From positions 5,093,001-5,157,000 of the forward strand of contig NZ_CP062252.1 in the NCBI RefSeq assembly GCF_014863605.1: 64,000 bases of DNA. The letters run 5' to 3'. The position numbers and the translations under genes are program-made. The notes beneath the pieces were generated by a model that saw nothing but the letters and a program-made list of their open reading frames with translations, made no database searches and was not told the DNA's origin. Numbering within the stretch: the stretch's first letter is position 1; the number at the start of each line of letters is the position of its first letter. This DNA comes from Pseudomonas allokribbensis (GTDB lineage Bacteria; Pseudomonadota; Gammaproteobacteria; Pseudomonadales; Pseudomonadaceae). Below, one piece after another: positions 50,959 through 62,033 of the stretch.

Positions 50959-52176
50959 TCAGGTGCGGTATTCGGCGTTGATCTTCACGTACTCGTGGGA
51001 CAGGTCGGTGGTCCAGATGGTTTCGCTGCAATCGCCGCGACCCAGTTCGATACGGATGGTGATTTCTTCCTGCTGCATCACTGCCGAGCCCTGGGCTTCA
51101 GTGTAGGTAGCAGCACGGGCGCCACGACTGGCGATGCACACTTCACCGAGGAACACGTCAATCTTGCTCACGTCCAGATCCGGCACGCCGGCACGGCCGA
51201 CAGCGGCGAGGATACGGCCCCAGTTCGGGTCGGAAGCGAACAGTGCAGTCTTGATCAGCGGCGAGTGGGCCACGGTGTAGCCGACGTCCAGGCATTCCTG
51301 GTGATTGCCGCCGCCGTTGACTTCAACGGTCACGAACTTGGTCGCGCCTTCGCCGTCACGCACGATGGCCTGAGCCACGTCCATGCACACTTCGAACACG
51401 GCCTGTTTCAGCTTGGCGAACAGCTCGCCTTCGGCACGGGTGATTTCCGGCAGCGCTGCCTTACCGGTGGCGATCAGCATGCAGCAGTCGTTGGTCGAGG
51501 TGTCGCCGTCGATGGTGATGCGGTTGAACGACTTGTTGGCGCCGTCCAGCATCAGGTTGTGCAACACGTCGCGGGAGACTTTGGCGTCGGTGGCGATGTA
51601 GCCGAGCATGGTCGCCATGTTCGGACGGATCATGCCCGCGCCCTTGCTGATGCCGGTGACAGTGATGGTCACGCCGTCATGCTGGAACTGGCGGCTGGCG
51701 CCTTTTGGCAGCGTGTCGGTGGTCATGATGCCGGTGGCGGCCGCTTCCCAGTTGTTTTCCGACAGATCGTCCAGCGCAGCCTGCAAGGCGCCTTCGATCT
51801 TCTCGACCGGCAGCGGCTCGCCGATCACGCCAGTGGAGTACGGCAGGATCTGGCTGGCATCCACGCCGGTCAGTTCAGCCAGTTTCGCGGTCGTGCGCTC
51901 AGCGGCGGCCAGGCCCGGCTCGCCGGTGCCAGCGTTGGCATTGCCGGTGTTGGTCAACAGGTAGCGCACAGCGTTCTGCACGCGTTTCTTGGCCAGGATC
52001 ACCGGCGCGGCGCAGAAAGCGTTCAACGTGAACACGCCCGCCACGGTGGAACCTTCGGCACAGCGCATCACGACGACATCCTTGCGCCCAGGGCGCTTGA
52101 TGCCGGCCGAAGCGATACCGAGTTCAAAACCGGCAACCGGGTGCAACGTTGGCAAAGGACCAAGACCAACAGCCAT
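50959..52176 (-). CDS. argJ: Bifunctional ornithine acetyltransferase / N-acetylglutamate synthase ArgJ
   Basis: 405 residues. Recycles the acetyl group in arginine synthesis. Self-cleaves before the nucleophile Thr189 in MATMLGYI. Also visible are [37 protein letters not shown] and the C-terminal NAEYRT. Downstream of secA. Confidence 0.96.
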   Translation of the reverse strand: MAVGLGPLPTLHPVAGFELGIASAGIKRPGRKDVVVMRCAEGSTVAGVFTLNAFCAAPVILAKKRVQNAVRYLLTNTGNANAGTGEPGLAAAERTTAKLAELTGVDASQILPYSTGVIGEPLPVEKIEGALQAALDDLSENNWEAAATGIMTTDTLPKGASRQFQHDGVTITVTGISKGAGMIRPNMATMLGYIATDAKVSRDVLHNLMLDGANKSFNRITIDGDTSTNDCCMLIATGKAALPEITRAEGELFAKLKQAVFEVCMDVAQAIVRDGEGATKFVTVEVNGGGNHQECLDVGYTVAHSPLIKTALFASDPNWGRILAAVGRAGVPDLDVSKIDVFLGEVCIASRGARAATYTEAQGSAVMQQEEITIRIELGRGDCSETIWTTDLSHEYVKINAEYRT

Positions 52177-52298
52177 GAATGCGCTCCTTACTCAATGATG
52201 TCAGCACCGCCAAGCGTAGTGACGGTGGTGTAAATGGCAAAACGCCGCGACGGCTGGTGCCGGTCGCGGCGCGGGTATATCAGCGATTGAAACGGGTT

Positions 52299-55037
52299 TT
52301 ACTGGATCTGCCCGTGGCAATGCTTGAATTTCTTGCCCGAACCGCAGTAGCACAATTCGTTGCGGCCCAGCTTCTGCTCGTTGCGAACCGGCGCGGTGGC
52401 CAGGGCCACATCGACCTCTTCACCGACCAGTGCTTCCGGCTGCTCCAGACCTGGCGCCTCGGCGTGTTCGAACTGCATGCGCGCGGCCAGCGCTTCGGCT
52501 TCCTGACGCAGACGCGCCTCTTCCTCGGCCGGATCTTCGCGGCGAACCTGAACGTGCGACAGCACACGGATCGAGTCGCGCTTGATCGAATCCAGCAGCT
52601 CGGAGAACAGCGTGAAGGACTCGCGCTTGTATTCCTGCTTCGGGTTCTTCTGGGCGTAGCCACGCAGGTGGATGCCGTGACGCAGGTGATCCATGGTCGA
52701 CAGGTGGTCTTTCCACAGGTCGTCCAGAACGCGCAGCACGATCTGCTTCTCGAAGGAGCGCAGTGCATCGGCACCGGCCTGGTCTTCTTTCTCGTTGTAC
52801 GCGGCGATCAGCTCGTTCATCAGCTTCTCGCGCAGGGTTTCTTCGTACAGGTGATCGTCTTCGTCGAGCCATTGCTGGATCGGCAGTTTCACACCGAAGT
52901 CGCTGGCGATCGACGCTTCCAGACCGGCCACATCCCACTGCTCTGGCAGCGATTGCGGCGGAATGTGAGCACTGACGGTGGCGTTCAGTACGTCCTGACG
53001 GAAGTCGGCAATGGTCTCGCCGATGTTGTCCGCGGCCAGCAACGTGTTACGCATGTGATAGATCACTTTACGCTGTTCGTTGTTGACGTCGTCGAACTCG
53101 AGCAATTGCTTGCGAATGTCGAAGTTGCGGCCTTCAACCTTGCGCTGTGCCTTCTCGATGGCGTTGGTCACCATGCGGTGCTCGATCGCTTCACCGGACT
53201 GCATGCCCAGGGCTTTCATGAAGTTCTTCACCCGGTCAGAGGCGAAGATGCGCATCAGGCTGTCTTCCAGCGACAGGTAGAAGCGGCTCGAACCGGCGTC
53301 ACCCTGACGGCCGGCACGGCCACGCAGCTGGTTGTCGATACGACGGGATTCGTGACGCTCGGACGCGATCACCTGCAAGCCGCCGGACTCCAGCACTTGC
53401 TGGTGACGCTTCTGCCAGTCGGCCTTGATCTGGGCGATCTGCTCAGGGGTCGGGTTTTCCAGCGACGCGACTTCAACTTCCCAGTTGCCGCCCAACAGGA
53501 TGTCGGTACCACGACCGGCCATGTTGGTAGCGATGGTCAGGGCGCCCGGACGACCGGCCTGCGCGATGATCTCGGCTTCTTTTTCGTGGAACTTGGCGTT
53601 CAGAACCTTGTGTTCGATGCCTTCCTTCACGAGCAATGCGGACATGTGCTCGGAAGTTTCGATGGTGGCAGTACCCACCAGCACCGGACGACCGGCAGCC
53701 ATGCTTTCCTTGATGTCATTGACGATCGCCGCGTATTTCTCTTCGGCGGTCAGGAACACCAGGTCGTTGTAGTCCTTACGGGCCAACGGCTTGTTGGTCG
53801 GGATCACGATGACCGGCAGACCATAGATCTGGTGGAATTCGAACGCTTCGGTATCGGCCGTACCGGTCATGCCGGACAGCTTGTCGTACAGACGGAAGTA
53901 GTTCTGGAACGTGGTCGATGCCAGGGTCTGGCTCTCGGCCTGGATGTTCAGGTTTTCCTTGGCTTCGATGGCCTGGTGCAGGCCTTCGGACAGACGACGG
54001 CCCGGCATGGTACGGCCGGTGTGTTCGTCGACCAGTACGACCTGACCGTCCTGCACGATGTATTCAACGTTGCGGTTGAACAGCTTGTGCGCACGCAGAC
54101 CGGCGTAAACGTGAGTCAGCAGGCTCAGGTTATGCGCCGAGTACAGGCTCTCGCCTTCGGCCAGCAGACCGATGCTGGTCAGCTGGTCTTCGATGAACTG
54201 GTGACCGGCTTCGTTGAGTTCGACCTGACGGGTCTTCTCGTCAACGGTGAAATGGCCTTCCTGGGTGACGACGCCTTCGACTTCTTCGACGTGCAGCTTG
54301 AGTTTCGGGATCAGTTTGTTGATCTCGATGTACAGCTTGGAGCTGTCCTCGGCCTGACCGGAAATGATCAGCGGGGTACGCGCTTCGTCGATGAGGATGG
54401 AGTCGACTTCGTCGATCACGGCAAAGTTGAGTTCGCGCTGGAATTTCTCTTCCATGCTGAACGCCATGTTGTCGCGCAGGTAGTCGAACCCGAATTCGTT
54501 GTTGGTGCCGTAGGTAATGTCGGCGGCGTAGGCCAGACGTTTCTCTTCCGGCGGCTGGAACGGCGTCACGATGCCGACGGTCAGGCCGAGGAATTCATAC
54601 AGCGGACGCATCCAGTTGGCGTCACGGCGGGCCAGGTAGTCGTTCACGGTCACAACGTGCACGCCCTTGCCGGACAGCGCGTTGAGGTAAACGCCCAGGG
54701 TACCCACCAGGGTCTTGCCTTCACCGGTACGCATTTCGGCAATCCGGCCTTCATGCAGGGTCATGCCGCCGATCAGCTGGACGTCGAAGTGACGCATGCC
54801 CATGACGCGCTTGCCGGCTTCGCGGGCGACCGCAAAAGCTTCCGGCAACAGCTTGTCGAGGGTTTCCCCTTTGGCGATGCGGTCCTTGAACTCTGCGGTC
54901 TTGGCGCGCAGTTGATCGTCCGAGAGGGCGACCATCTTCTCTTCGAAGGCATTGACGAGCTGCACCGTCTTGAGCATGCGTTTGACTTCACGCTCGTTCT
55001 TGCTTCCAAAAAGTTTCTTTAACAAAGGCGCAAACAT
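52299..55037 (-). CDS. secA: Preprotein translocase ATPase SecA
   Basis: 912 residues. Drives Sec-dependent protein export. Walker [15 protein letters not shown]-like [38 protein letters not shown], and C-terminal zinc tail [16 protein letters not shown] for SecB contact. Start [16 protein letters not shown] at 55037. No secM-like leader gene was recognised upstream. Confidence 0.97.
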   Translation of the reverse strand: MFAPLLKKLFGSKNEREVKRMLKTVQLVNAFEEKMVALSDDQLRAKTAEFKDRIAKGETLDKLLPEAFAVAREAGKRVMGMRHFDVQLIGGMTLHEGRIAEMRTGEGKTLVGTLGVYLNALSGKGVHVVTVNDYLARRDANWMRPLYEFLGLTVGIVTPFQPPEEKRLAYAADITYGTNNEFGFDYLRDNMAFSMEEKFQRELNFAVIDEVDSILIDEARTPLIISGQAEDSSKLYIEINKLIPKLKLHVEEVEGVVTQEGHFTVDEKTRQVELNEAGHQFIEDQLTSIGLLAEGESLYSAHNLSLLTHVYAGLRAHKLFNRNVEYIVQDGQVVLVDEHTGRTMPGRRLSEGLHQAIEAKENLNIQAESQTLASTTFQNYFRLYDKLSGMTGTADTEAFEFHQIYGLPVIVIPTNKPLARKDYNDLVFLTAEEKYAAIVNDIKESMAAGRPVLVGTATIETSEHMSALLVKEGIEHKVLNAKFHEKEAEIIAQAGRPGALTIATNMAGRGTDILLGGNWEVEVASLENPTPEQIAQIKADWQKRHQQVLESGGLQVIASERHESRRIDNQLRGRAGRQGDAGSSRFYLSLEDSLMRIFASDRVKNFMKALGMQSGEAIEHRMVTNAIEKAQRKVEGRNFDIRKQLLEFDDVNNEQRKVIYHMRNTLLAADNIGETIADFRQDVLNATVSAHIPPQSLPEQWDVAGLEASIASDFGVKLPIQQWLDEDDHLYEETLREKLMNELIAAYNEKEDQAGADALRSFEKQIVLRVLDDLWKDHLSTMDHLRHGIHLRGYAQKNPKQEYKRESFTLFSELLDSIKRDSIRVLSHVQVRREDPAEEEARLRQEAEALAARMQFEHAEAPGLEQPEALVGEEVDVALATAPVRNEQKLGRNELCYCGSGKKFKHCHGQIQ

Positions 55038-55344
55038 ATCGGCAGGATCTTCCACACTAAAGGGATGGAGGGCGGCCCCGTGAGTCGCCCGTGCAGCCCT
55101 CATGGCCGCATGCGAACGAGCATTCTACCCGGAAACGGTGGTGAGGAAAGTGGCGATATTCCACGATGCTGGCACTGCGCTTTGACGGGGCTCACTTAAA
55201 ATAGGGGCGTTTTGCTCAACTTCAAGCCGTTGGAGGCAGAAGTTAGTCGTTGATTTAATGGGCAAAGCAGGGACAAAAGCAATGGGCGAGTGAAATGGGT
55301 GCTATCTGCTACCATGGCGCCTCTGTTACTTCAGGTGTTAGATC
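55038..55344. other. Divergent region between secA and dciA
   Basis: 307 bases. The secA leader side is GC-rich with potential hairpins near 55070-55105. TTGACG occurs at the dciA side (55182-55187), but without a well-spaced -10. No gene recognised. Confidence 0.4.
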
Positions 55345-55800
55345 ATGGCATTTCGCCCTCTTACAGCCAGAGCGCCCGCCGTTCTGCTTCGCGAAGCCAA
55401 GCCGCTGAAAGCCATCCTCGGCCATGCCCAACGTCTGGGCCGTCTGCAACGCCTGCTCGAAAGCCAACTGCAACCCGCCGCCCGCGAGCATTGTCATGTC
55501 GCGTCGTGGCGTGAAGGCAATCTGTTGCTGATTGTCACCGATGGCCATTGGGCCACACGCCTGCGCTACCAGCAAAAACGCCTGCAACGGCAACTGCAGA
55601 TGTTCGATGAGTTCGCCAACCTGACGCGGATTCAGTTCAAGGTCCAGCCGGCAACGGTGCAGCGCGGTGCAGCCGGGCACACGATGGACTTGTCGACGGA
55701 TGCGGCGGCGACCATTCAGTCGACCGCCGACGGGATCAGTGATCCGAACCTGCGTGCGGCGCTGGAGCGTCTGGCGGCGCACGCTAAAGCCAAATCCTGA
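55345..55800 (+). CDS. dciA: DciA-family replicative helicase loader/partner (DUF721)
   Basis: 151 residues. N-terminal PLKAILGHAQRLGRLQRLLE and the DUF721 core HVASWREGNLLLIVTDGHWATRLRYQ. In bacteria lacking DnaC, DciA works with DnaB helicase. Same position next to secA as PA4404. Confidence 0.88.
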   Translation: MAFRPLTARAPAVLLREAKPLKAILGHAQRLGRLQRLLESQLQPAAREHCHVASWREGNLLLIVTDGHWATRLRYQQKRLQRQLQMFDEFANLTRIQFKVQPATVQRGAAGHTMDLSTDAAATIQSTADGISDPNLRAALERLAAHAKAKS

Positions 55801-55810
55801 CCAAAAACCT

Positions 55811-55828
55811 GTGGGAGCACGCTCCCAC
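55811..55828. repeat. REP-like palindrome between dciA and the HerA-like gene
   Basis: GTGGGAGC (55811-55818) and GCTCCCAC (55821-55828). Same palindrome class as at 15959-15982 and 35882-35933; sits between convergent genes. Confidence 0.65.
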
Positions 55829-55833
55829 GGGTG

Positions 55834-57321
55834 TTATCGACGTTTACTGCCACCGAGCAGAGAACCCATCAGGCCGCGCACCAACTGTTTACCCAGCGAA
55901 TTCGCTGCCTGGCGCATCGCCGACTTGAGCGCCTGCCCCGCTGCCGTCCCGAGGAACTCCCCGGCCTTGTCCGCCAGGCTTGGCTCCGCGACTGCCGGTT
56001 TGCCGGGTGCCGCTTCACCTTCCGGCGCCAGCCCCTTGCGCCCCATCAGGATTTCATAGGCCGACTCTCGATCGATTGGCTTGTCATAGCGACCCTTGAA
56101 CGGCGAACCGGCAATCAGCACGGTGCGTTCGGTCTCGGTCAACGGCCCGATCCGCGATTGCGGCGGCGCCACCAGCACCCGCTGGACCATTTCCGGCGTG
56201 CCTTTTTCCTGCAAGGTGCCGACCAGCGCCTCGCCAATCCCGAGTTCAGTCAACACCGACAACGTATCGAACGCCGGATTCGGCCGGAAGCCATCCGCCA
56301 CCGCCCGCAGGGATTTCTGCTCCTTGGCGGTGAATGCCCGCAGACCGTGCTGGACCCGCAGGCCCAGTTGCGCCAGCACATCGTCCGGCAAATCGCCCGG
56401 CGACTGGGTGACGAAATACACACCGACGCCCTTGGAACGGATCAGTCGCACCACCTGCTCCAGACGTTCCTGCAAGGCCTTGGGCGTATCGCCGAACAAC
56501 AAGTGCGCTTCGTCAAAGAACAGCGCCAGCAACGGTTTGTCGGCATCGCCTCGTTCCGGCAATTGCTCGAACAGCTCGGCGAGCAACCAGAGCAGGAACG
56601 TCGCGTAGACCTTCGGCGCTTCATGCACCAGACGACTGGCATCCAGCAAATGAATCCGCCCGCGACCGTCGGCAGCCGGTTGCAGAATGTCTTCCAGTTG
56701 CAGCGCCGGCTCGCCGAACAACGCTTCGGCGCCCTGCTGCTCAAGGATCGCCAGACGCCGCAACAGTGCCTGACTGGAACCGGTGGTAAACAGCGCCGAA
56801 TCCTCTCCTAGCAGCTGCGGGTTGTCCTTGAGGTGATTGAGCAGCGCTTTCAAGTCTTTCAGGTCCAGCAACAACAGGCCTTCACGATCCGCGACCTTGA
56901 ACGCCGCGTAGAGCGCCGACTGTTGGCTGTCGGTCAGTTCCAGCAAGGCACCGATCAACAATGGCCCCATTTCGCTCAGCGTGGTGCGCAGCGGATGACC
57001 GGACTCACCGTGAATGTCCCACAAGGTCACGGGATAAGCCTGAGGCTTGTAGTTGAGCCACGGCATGCCGGCGATGCGCTCGGCGACCTTGCCCTGGGGA
57101 TTGCCGGCGGCGCCGAGGCCGCACAGGTCACCCTTGATGTCGGCGGCGAACACCGCGACCCCGGCGTCACTGAACGCTTCAGCCAGCCGTTGCAGGGTGA
57201 CGGTCTTGCCAGTGCCGGTCGCGCCGGCCACCAGTCCATGACGGTTGGCCAGGCGCATCGCCTGGGCGATCGGTTGCCCGGCGAGATCGGCGCCGATAAC
57301 GAGTTGCGAGGAGTCAGGCAT
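55834..57321 (-). CDS. HerA-like helicase/ATPase (DUF853)
   Basis: 495 residues. Walker A GATGTGKTVTLQRL at the N-terminus and Walker B LLALFFDEAHLLF; FVTQSPGDLPDDVLAQLG is typical of the DUF853 (HerA-like) family. The C-terminal tail is Ala/Gly/Lys-rich and ends GGSKRR. Cellular role unclear. The ATG at 57321 is preferred to a TTG 12 bases earlier. Stands alone, so there is no sign of a HerA-NurA or HerA-SIR2 defence pair. Confidence 0.87.
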   Translation of the reverse strand: MPDSSQLVIGADLAGQPIAQAMRLANRHGLVAGATGTGKTVTLQRLAEAFSDAGVAVFAADIKGDLCGLGAAGNPQGKVAERIAGMPWLNYKPQAYPVTLWDIHGESGHPLRTTLSEMGPLLIGALLELTDSQQSALYAAFKVADREGLLLLDLKDLKALLNHLKDNPQLLGEDSALFTTGSSQALLRRLAILEQQGAEALFGEPALQLEDILQPAADGRGRIHLLDASRLVHEAPKVYATFLLWLLAELFEQLPERGDADKPLLALFFDEAHLLFGDTPKALQERLEQVVRLIRSKGVGVYFVTQSPGDLPDDVLAQLGLRVQHGLRAFTAKEQKSLRAVADGFRPNPAFDTLSVLTELGIGEALVGTLQEKGTPEMVQRVLVAPPQSRIGPLTETERTVLIAGSPFKGRYDKPIDRESAYEILMGRKGLAPEGEAAPGKPAVAEPSLADKAGEFLGTAAGQALKSAMRQAANSLGKQLVRGLMGSLLGGSKRR

Positions 57322-57509
57322 TTGGTCACCCAATAGTTAATCTTTGTCGAGCATGGCCGATAGAGAGAAGTGAGAGACTGGATCAAAAGTCCGGTCCGTG
57401 ATTTCCCTAAGGAGAGACGGAAATATCACTCAGCTTTCACACCTGCCCATTTTGCGCGCCTTTATAAAAGCACGCCCTGGACATTAAGACCTTAGCGGAA
57501 CCCCAAGCC

Positions 57510-59399
57510 ATGAACAAAAATCTACGCTTCAGCCATAAAATTTTGCTTGCCGCCGCCCTCATCGTCATTGCCGCCTTCGCCTCGTTCACGCTGTACAACG
57601 ACTGGCTGCAGCGCAATGCAATCCGCGATGACCTGAACAATTACCTCAACGAGATGGGCGAGGTCACTGCCGACAACATCCAGACCTGGCTCAGCGGGCG
57701 CATCCTGCTGATCGAGAACGCGGCACAGAACATCGCCATCAATCCCGAGCCTGCCGCCGTTGCCAGCCTGCTGGAACAGAAAGCCCTGACCTCGACGTTC
57801 ATGGCTTCCTACCTCGGCGATGCCACCGGTCACTTCACCATCCGTCCGGATGCGAAGATGCCGGACGGTTTCGATCCACGGGTTCGCCCCTGGTATAAAG
57901 GTGCCGAAAGCAGCAGCACTTCGACCCTGACCGAACCGTACATCGACGCGGCGACCGGCCAGACCATCATTTCCATCGCCACTGCCGCGAAAAAGGCCGG
58001 TCAGAGCGTCGGCGTGGTGGGCGGCGACCTGAGCCTGCAAACCCTGATCAACACCCTCAGCGCCCGGGACTTCTCTGGCATGGGCTACGCGTTCCTGGTC
58101 AGCGCCGACGGCAAGATCCTGGTGCACCCGGACAAGGCCCTGGTGATGAAATCGCTCAAGGAAGCCTACCCGCAGGACACGCCGCGCATCAGCAGCGACT
58201 TCAGTGAAATCACCGTCGACGGCAAGACCCGTATCGTCACCTTCACCCCGATCAAGGGCCTGCCGTCGGTGAACTGGTACATCGGCCTGTCGGTGGATAA
58301 GGACAAAGCCTTTTCGATGCTCAGCCAGTTCCGCACCTCGGCCGTGATTGCGACCGTGATTGCGGTGGCGATCATCATCGCCCTGCTCGGCATGCTGATC
58401 CGCATCCTGATCCAGCCGCTGCACGTCATGACCCGCGCCATGGAAGACATCGCCGACGGCGAAGGCGACCTGACCAAGCGCCTGACCATCCAGAACCAGG
58501 ACGAATTCGGCGTACTCGGCACTGCCTTCAACCGCTTCGTCGAGCGGGTTCACGGTTCGATTCGCGAAGTGTCGTCGGCCACCGGGCAAGTCAACGAAGT
58601 CGCCCTGCGGGTCGTCGCCGCTTCGAACTCGTCGATGTACAACTCCGACCAGCAAGCCTCGCGCACCAACAGCGTGGCCGCCGCGATCAACCAGCTCGGT
58701 GCCGCCGCTCAGGAAATCGCCCGCAACGCCGCGCAAGCCTCGACCCAGGCCAGCGACGCCCGTGGCCTGGCCGAAGACGGCCAGCAAGTGGTGGATCGCA
58801 GCATCAAGGCAATGAATCAACTGTCGAGCATGCTCAGCGCGTCGAGCAGCAACATCGAATCGCTGAACAGCAAAACCGTGAACATCGGCCAGATTCTCGA
58901 AGTGATCACCAGCATTTCCCAGCAGACCAACCTGCTCGCGCTCAACGCCGCCATCGAAGCAGCGCGGGCCGGTGAAGCCGGGCGCGGGTTTGCGGTGGTG
59001 GCGGACGAAGTGCGCAACCTTGCCCACCGCACTCAGGAATCGGCGCAACAGGTGCAGGCCATGATCGAGGAGCTGCAAGTCGGCGCCCGCGAATCCGTCA
59101 GCACCATGAGCGACAGCCAGCGCCACAGCCAGGAGAGCGTGGACATCGCCAACCTCGCCGGCGAGCGCCTGAACAGCGTGACCCAGCGGATCGGCGAGAT
59201 CGACGGCATGAACCAGTCGGTGGCCACCGCCACCGAGGAACAGACCGCCGTGGTCGAGTCGATCAACGTCGACATCACCGAGATCAATACGCTGAACCAG
59301 GAAGGCGTGGAGAACCTGCAGGCGACATTGCGCGCCTGCTCGGATCTGGAGCAACAGGCTTCGCGCCTGAAACAACTGGTCGGCAGCTTCCGCATTTAA
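57510..59399 (+). CDS. Amino-acid chemoreceptor, PctA/PctB-like
   Basis: 629 residues. The N-terminus [30 protein letters not shown] is almost the P. aeruginosa PctA sequence as recalled. Periplasmic dCache domain about 30-280 holds the amino-acid-binding pattern: Tyr in [23 protein letters not shown] and GGDLSL. Then TM2, HAMP ([23 protein letters not shown]) and a signalling hairpin ([19 protein letters not shown]). Expected to sense L-amino acids. Corresponds to the Cta receptors of P. fluorescens; which one is unclear. Confidence 0.92.
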   Translation: MNKNLRFSHKILLAAALIVIAAFASFTLYNDWLQRNAIRDDLNNYLNEMGEVTADNIQTWLSGRILLIENAAQNIAINPEPAAVASLLEQKALTSTFMASYLGDATGHFTIRPDAKMPDGFDPRVRPWYKGAESSSTSTLTEPYIDAATGQTIISIATAAKKAGQSVGVVGGDLSLQTLINTLSARDFSGMGYAFLVSADGKILVHPDKALVMKSLKEAYPQDTPRISSDFSEITVDGKTRIVTFTPIKGLPSVNWYIGLSVDKDKAFSMLSQFRTSAVIATVIAVAIIIALLGMLIRILIQPLHVMTRAMEDIADGEGDLTKRLTIQNQDEFGVLGTAFNRFVERVHGSIREVSSATGQVNEVALRVVAASNSSMYNSDQQASRTNSVAAAINQLGAAAQEIARNAAQASTQASDARGLAEDGQQVVDRSIKAMNQLSSMLSASSSNIESLNSKTVNIGQILEVITSISQQTNLLALNAAIEAARAGEAGRGFAVVADEVRNLAHRTQESAQQVQAMIEELQVGARESVSTMSDSQRHSQESVDIANLAGERLNSVTQRIGEIDGMNQSVATATEEQTAVVESINVDITEINTLNQEGVENLQATLRACSDLEQQASRLKQLVGSFRI

Positions 59400-59595
59400 G
59401 CTGCTCCCCCCGGATGTCTTCGCGGTTCAGTCCGCGAAGACATCTTCACCTCCCGCAAAACCTCCCCCACCCCGCCGCACATCCCGACCGAACATCTATT
59501 CTGGAGAAAGGTCAACACGGGACATCAACACACGGAGGGGCACTCACTGTGCATATCGCTGAAACCACGCTGGCGCGCCAACACGGACTTCACGC

Positions 59596-60591
59596 ATGAG
59601 TCGCGGCATTCTGTTGCTGATCGGTCTGCTGGCGGCGGTGCTGATCCCTTCTTTACTGGGCGGCGGTGAAACCTGGACCCGGCTGCAAGCCTTTCCTCTG
59701 CACTGGCTGTCGATCCTGCTGGCCATGATTCTGCTCTGTTGGGGCATCAATACCTTGCGCCTGAGATTGCTGCTCGGCGATCAGCGTGAACGGGTCACAC
59801 CGCTGAAAAGCCTCGGCGTGGTCATGGCCGCCGAATTCGCCTGGTGCGCCACACCCGGCGGCACTGGCGGGCCGCTGACGATCATGGCGCTGCTGGCCCG
59901 CAGCGGCGTGCGCCCGGCCCGGGGCAGCGCGGTGTTTGCGATGGATCAGTTGAGCGACTTGCTGTTCTTCCTGTGTGCGCTGGGCGGGATTCTGATTTAT
60001 GCGCTGTTCCAGCATCTGAGCGACCGGATGGAATGGCTGCTGACTGTCAGCGCCATATCGCTGTTCGGCGGGCTGTTCAGTTGTGTGCTGGTGGCGCGTT
60101 ATCACCGCACGCTGATTCGCTTGAGTGGCCGGCTGCTGGCGCGCATGAACGTGCAACCCGCTACGAGGTGGCGCTGGGCGCGCAAGCTGCTGCATTTTCT
60201 CGCGGCGTTCACCGATGCCCTGAAACTGCCGCGACAGACACTGTTCAAGGTGTTTGCCTTGACCTGCGTGCATTGGTCGCTGCGTTACAGCGTGCTGTAT
60301 CTGGCGCTGCGCGGGCTGGGGGCGGACGTGCAGTGGGCCTGGACGTTCCTGATTCAGATGCTTTCGCTGGGAGCGGGACAATTCAGCCTGTTGCCGGGAG
60401 GTGCCGGGGCGGCGGAGCTGACCTCGGCGGCACTGCTGGCGCCCATGGTCGGGGCTTCGACCGCTGCGGCGGCGATTCTGATCTGGCGGGCGATGACGTT
60501 TTACTTCTACCTGCTGGTCGGCGGGCCGATTTTTATGCTGATGCTCGGGCGTCCGCTGCTCAGGAAGCTGATGAAGGTGCGGCAGGCTTAG
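59596..60591 (+). CDS. UPF0104 / lysylphosphatidylglycerol-synthase-like membrane protein
   Basis: 331 residues, about seven or eight membrane helices. The family pattern EFAWCATPGGTGGPLTIMALLARSGV and LSLGAGQFSLLPGGAGAAE, two PGG loops, is seen. It lacks the catalytic transferase domain of MprF. Possibly a lipid flippase; function unproven. The end overlaps the convergent small gene by 32 bases. Confidence 0.85.
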   Translation: MSRGILLLIGLLAAVLIPSLLGGGETWTRLQAFPLHWLSILLAMILLCWGINTLRLRLLLGDQRERVTPLKSLGVVMAAEFAWCATPGGTGGPLTIMALLARSGVRPARGSAVFAMDQLSDLLFFLCALGGILIYALFQHLSDRMEWLLTVSAISLFGGLFSCVLVARYHRTLIRLSGRLLARMNVQPATRWRWARKLLHFLAAFTDALKLPRQTLFKVFALTCVHWSLRYSVLYLALRGLGADVQWAWTFLIQMLSLGAGQFSLLPGGAGAAELTSAALLAPMVGASTAAAAILIWRAMTFYFYLLVGGPIFMLMLGRPLLRKLMKVRQA

Positions 60592-60754
60592 CGTCGTCCG
60601 GTTTCTCTTCATTGAGCTGTTCCCACAACGCGGCGGCGTCGGGGAAGTCCGTGCCATCCTCCGGGCCCAGGTCATCCGGGTCATAGCGGCTCAGGCAGCC
60701 TTCACCCAAGGTGGCGGGCGCTTTGGAGGTAGCTTTGTCCAGTGGATCGCTCAT
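60560..60754 (-). CDS. Small acidic hypothetical protein
   Basis: 64 residues, rich in Asp, Glu and Pro. Core GEGCLSRYDPDDLGPEDGTDF, no membrane segment or signal. The start at 60754 is preferred because GAGGAC is eight bases upstream; an ATG six bases earlier is too close to it. Convergent overlap with the UPF0104 gene. I recall similar short proteins in other pseudomonads; function unknown. Confidence 0.62.
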   Translation of the reverse strand: MSDPLDKATSKAPATLGEGCLSRYDPDDLGPEDGTDFPDAAALWEQLNEEKPDDAKPAAPSSAS

Positions 60755-60785
60755 GGGCATGTCCTCAAGGGCTGAAACAGGGCGA

Positions 60786-60828
60786 AAAAAAGGGCCTGAA
60801 GCGATTGAACGCCCAGGCCCTTTGTTTT
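60786..60828 (-). terminator. Terminator after purU
   Basis: AAAGGGCCTG (60789-60798) and CAGGCCCTTT (60814-60823), with A- and T-runs on the two sides. On the minus strand it ends in a T-run just after purU. Confidence 0.85.
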
Positions 60829-60847
60829 TCAACCGTAAAGGGTTCGA

Positions 60848-61696
60848 TCAGAACACGACGGTCTTGTTGCCGTGCACCAGCACGCGGTCTTCAAGGTGAT
60901 AACGCAGGCCACGGGCCAACACCATCTTCTCGACGTCACGGCCGAAACGCACCATGTCTTCGATGCTGTCGCTGTGGCTGACACGCACCACGTCCTGCTC
61001 GATGATCGGGCCGGCGTCCAGCTCTTCGGTCACGTAGTGGCAGGTCGCACCGATCAGCTTCACGCCGCGCAGCGACGCCTGGTGATACGGCTTGGCGCCG
61101 ACGAACGACGGCAGGAAGCTGTGGTGAATGTTGATGACCTTGTGCGCATATTCGCGGCACATGTCCGGCGGCAGGATCTGCATGTAGCGCGCCAGCACCA
61201 CCACTTCGGCATCGTGCTGCTTGACCAGGCGCGACACTTCGTCGAAGGCCGGTTGCTTGTCCTGCGGATTGACCGGGACGTGGTAATAAGGAATGCCGTG
61301 CCACTCGACCATGCTGCGCAGGTCATCGTGGTTGGAAATCACGCAGGAGATCTCGCAATCGAGTTCATCGCTGTGCCAGCGGTGCAGCAGGTCGGCCAGG
61401 CAGTGGGACTCACGGCTGGCCATCAGCACCACGCGTTTTTTCTGCTCGGTGTCGGTGATGCGCCAGTCCATCGAGAACTCTTCGGCGATCGGTGCAAACT
61501 TCTCGCGCAACACCTCGATACCGAAAGGCAGGGAATCGGCACGGATTTCGTGACGCATGAAGAACCAGCCGACCTGATTGTCCGAGTGGTGGCTCGCTTC
61601 GGTGATCCAGCCATTGTGGGCCGCCAGAAAGTTACTGACTTTGGCAACGATGCCAACGCGGTCCGGGCAAGAAATCACCAGCCGAAAAGTGCGCAT
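60848..61696 (-). CDS. purU: Formyltetrahydrofolate deformylase
   Basis: 282 residues. N-terminal ACT domain (TFRLVISCPDRVGIVAKVSNFLA), C-terminal formyltransferase-like domain with INIHHSFLPSF, HYVTEELDAGPIIEQD and VRVSHSDSIEDM. Releases formate and tetrahydrofolate, balancing one-carbon pools; functionally linked to glycine cleavage elsewhere in the window. Start MRTFRL at 61696. Beside mvaT as in P. aeruginosa (PA4314-PA4315). Confidence 0.95.
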   Translation of the reverse strand: MRTFRLVISCPDRVGIVAKVSNFLAAHNGWITEASHHSDNQVGWFFMRHEIRADSLPFGIEVLREKFAPIAEEFSMDWRITDTEQKKRVVLMASRESHCLADLLHRWHSDELDCEISCVISNHDDLRSMVEWHGIPYYHVPVNPQDKQPAFDEVSRLVKQHDAEVVVLARYMQILPPDMCREYAHKVINIHHSFLPSFVGAKPYHQASLRGVKLIGATCHYVTEELDAGPIIEQDVVRVSHSDSIEDMVRFGRDVEKMVLARGLRYHLEDRVLVHGNKTVVF

Positions 61697-62033
61697 GAGG
61701 GGGAAACTCCAGAACTTCGCAAAGGCGGACATTCTAGCGACTACGCCGCAAAACTGCAGTATTGATGAGCCTTGAGCCCCGGCAGGCCTCGCTGCAGTTT
61801 TTTTGACGCGGACAACCGTCAGGATGATGGCGCAGTAATAGCCATGCACCAACGGATCTCTGTGAATATCTGTGAAGACTGCATCACATTATTTAACTGA
61901 ATATTCAATTCAGGGCTTTTCAACGCAACTAATTCAAATAAAAAGCCCGGTTAAATGTTTACTTGATGAAACAGCCTGACTATTATTGCCGCACTGTCCC
62001 CTGCCATCGTGCACTCCCAATAAGGTAGTAATC
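61697..62033. other. AT-rich divergent region between purU and mvaT
   Basis: 337 bases, noticeably AT-rich near 61880-61990. It contains the mvaT promoter (61958-61986). AT-rich DNA is what MvaT binds, so autoregulation is plausible. No small gene seen. Confidence 0.6.
61958..61986 (+). promoter_or_regulatory. Sigma-70 promoter of mvaT
   Basis: TTTACT (61958-61963), a 17-base spacer and TATTAT (61981-61986). The ATG is 48 bases beyond, preceded by a modest ribosome site in TAAGGTAG. Confidence 0.7.

Noticed and set aside
52179..55022. A 947-codon open frame on the plus strand opposite secA
   Set aside because: It is the antisense shadow of a highly biased GC-rich gene. SecA is unmistakable on the other strand and the shadow protein has no recognisable domain.
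55038..55344. SecM-like arrest peptide upstream of secA
   Set aside because: No short frame with a secretion signal and arrest-type Pro-rich end could be read on the minus strand.
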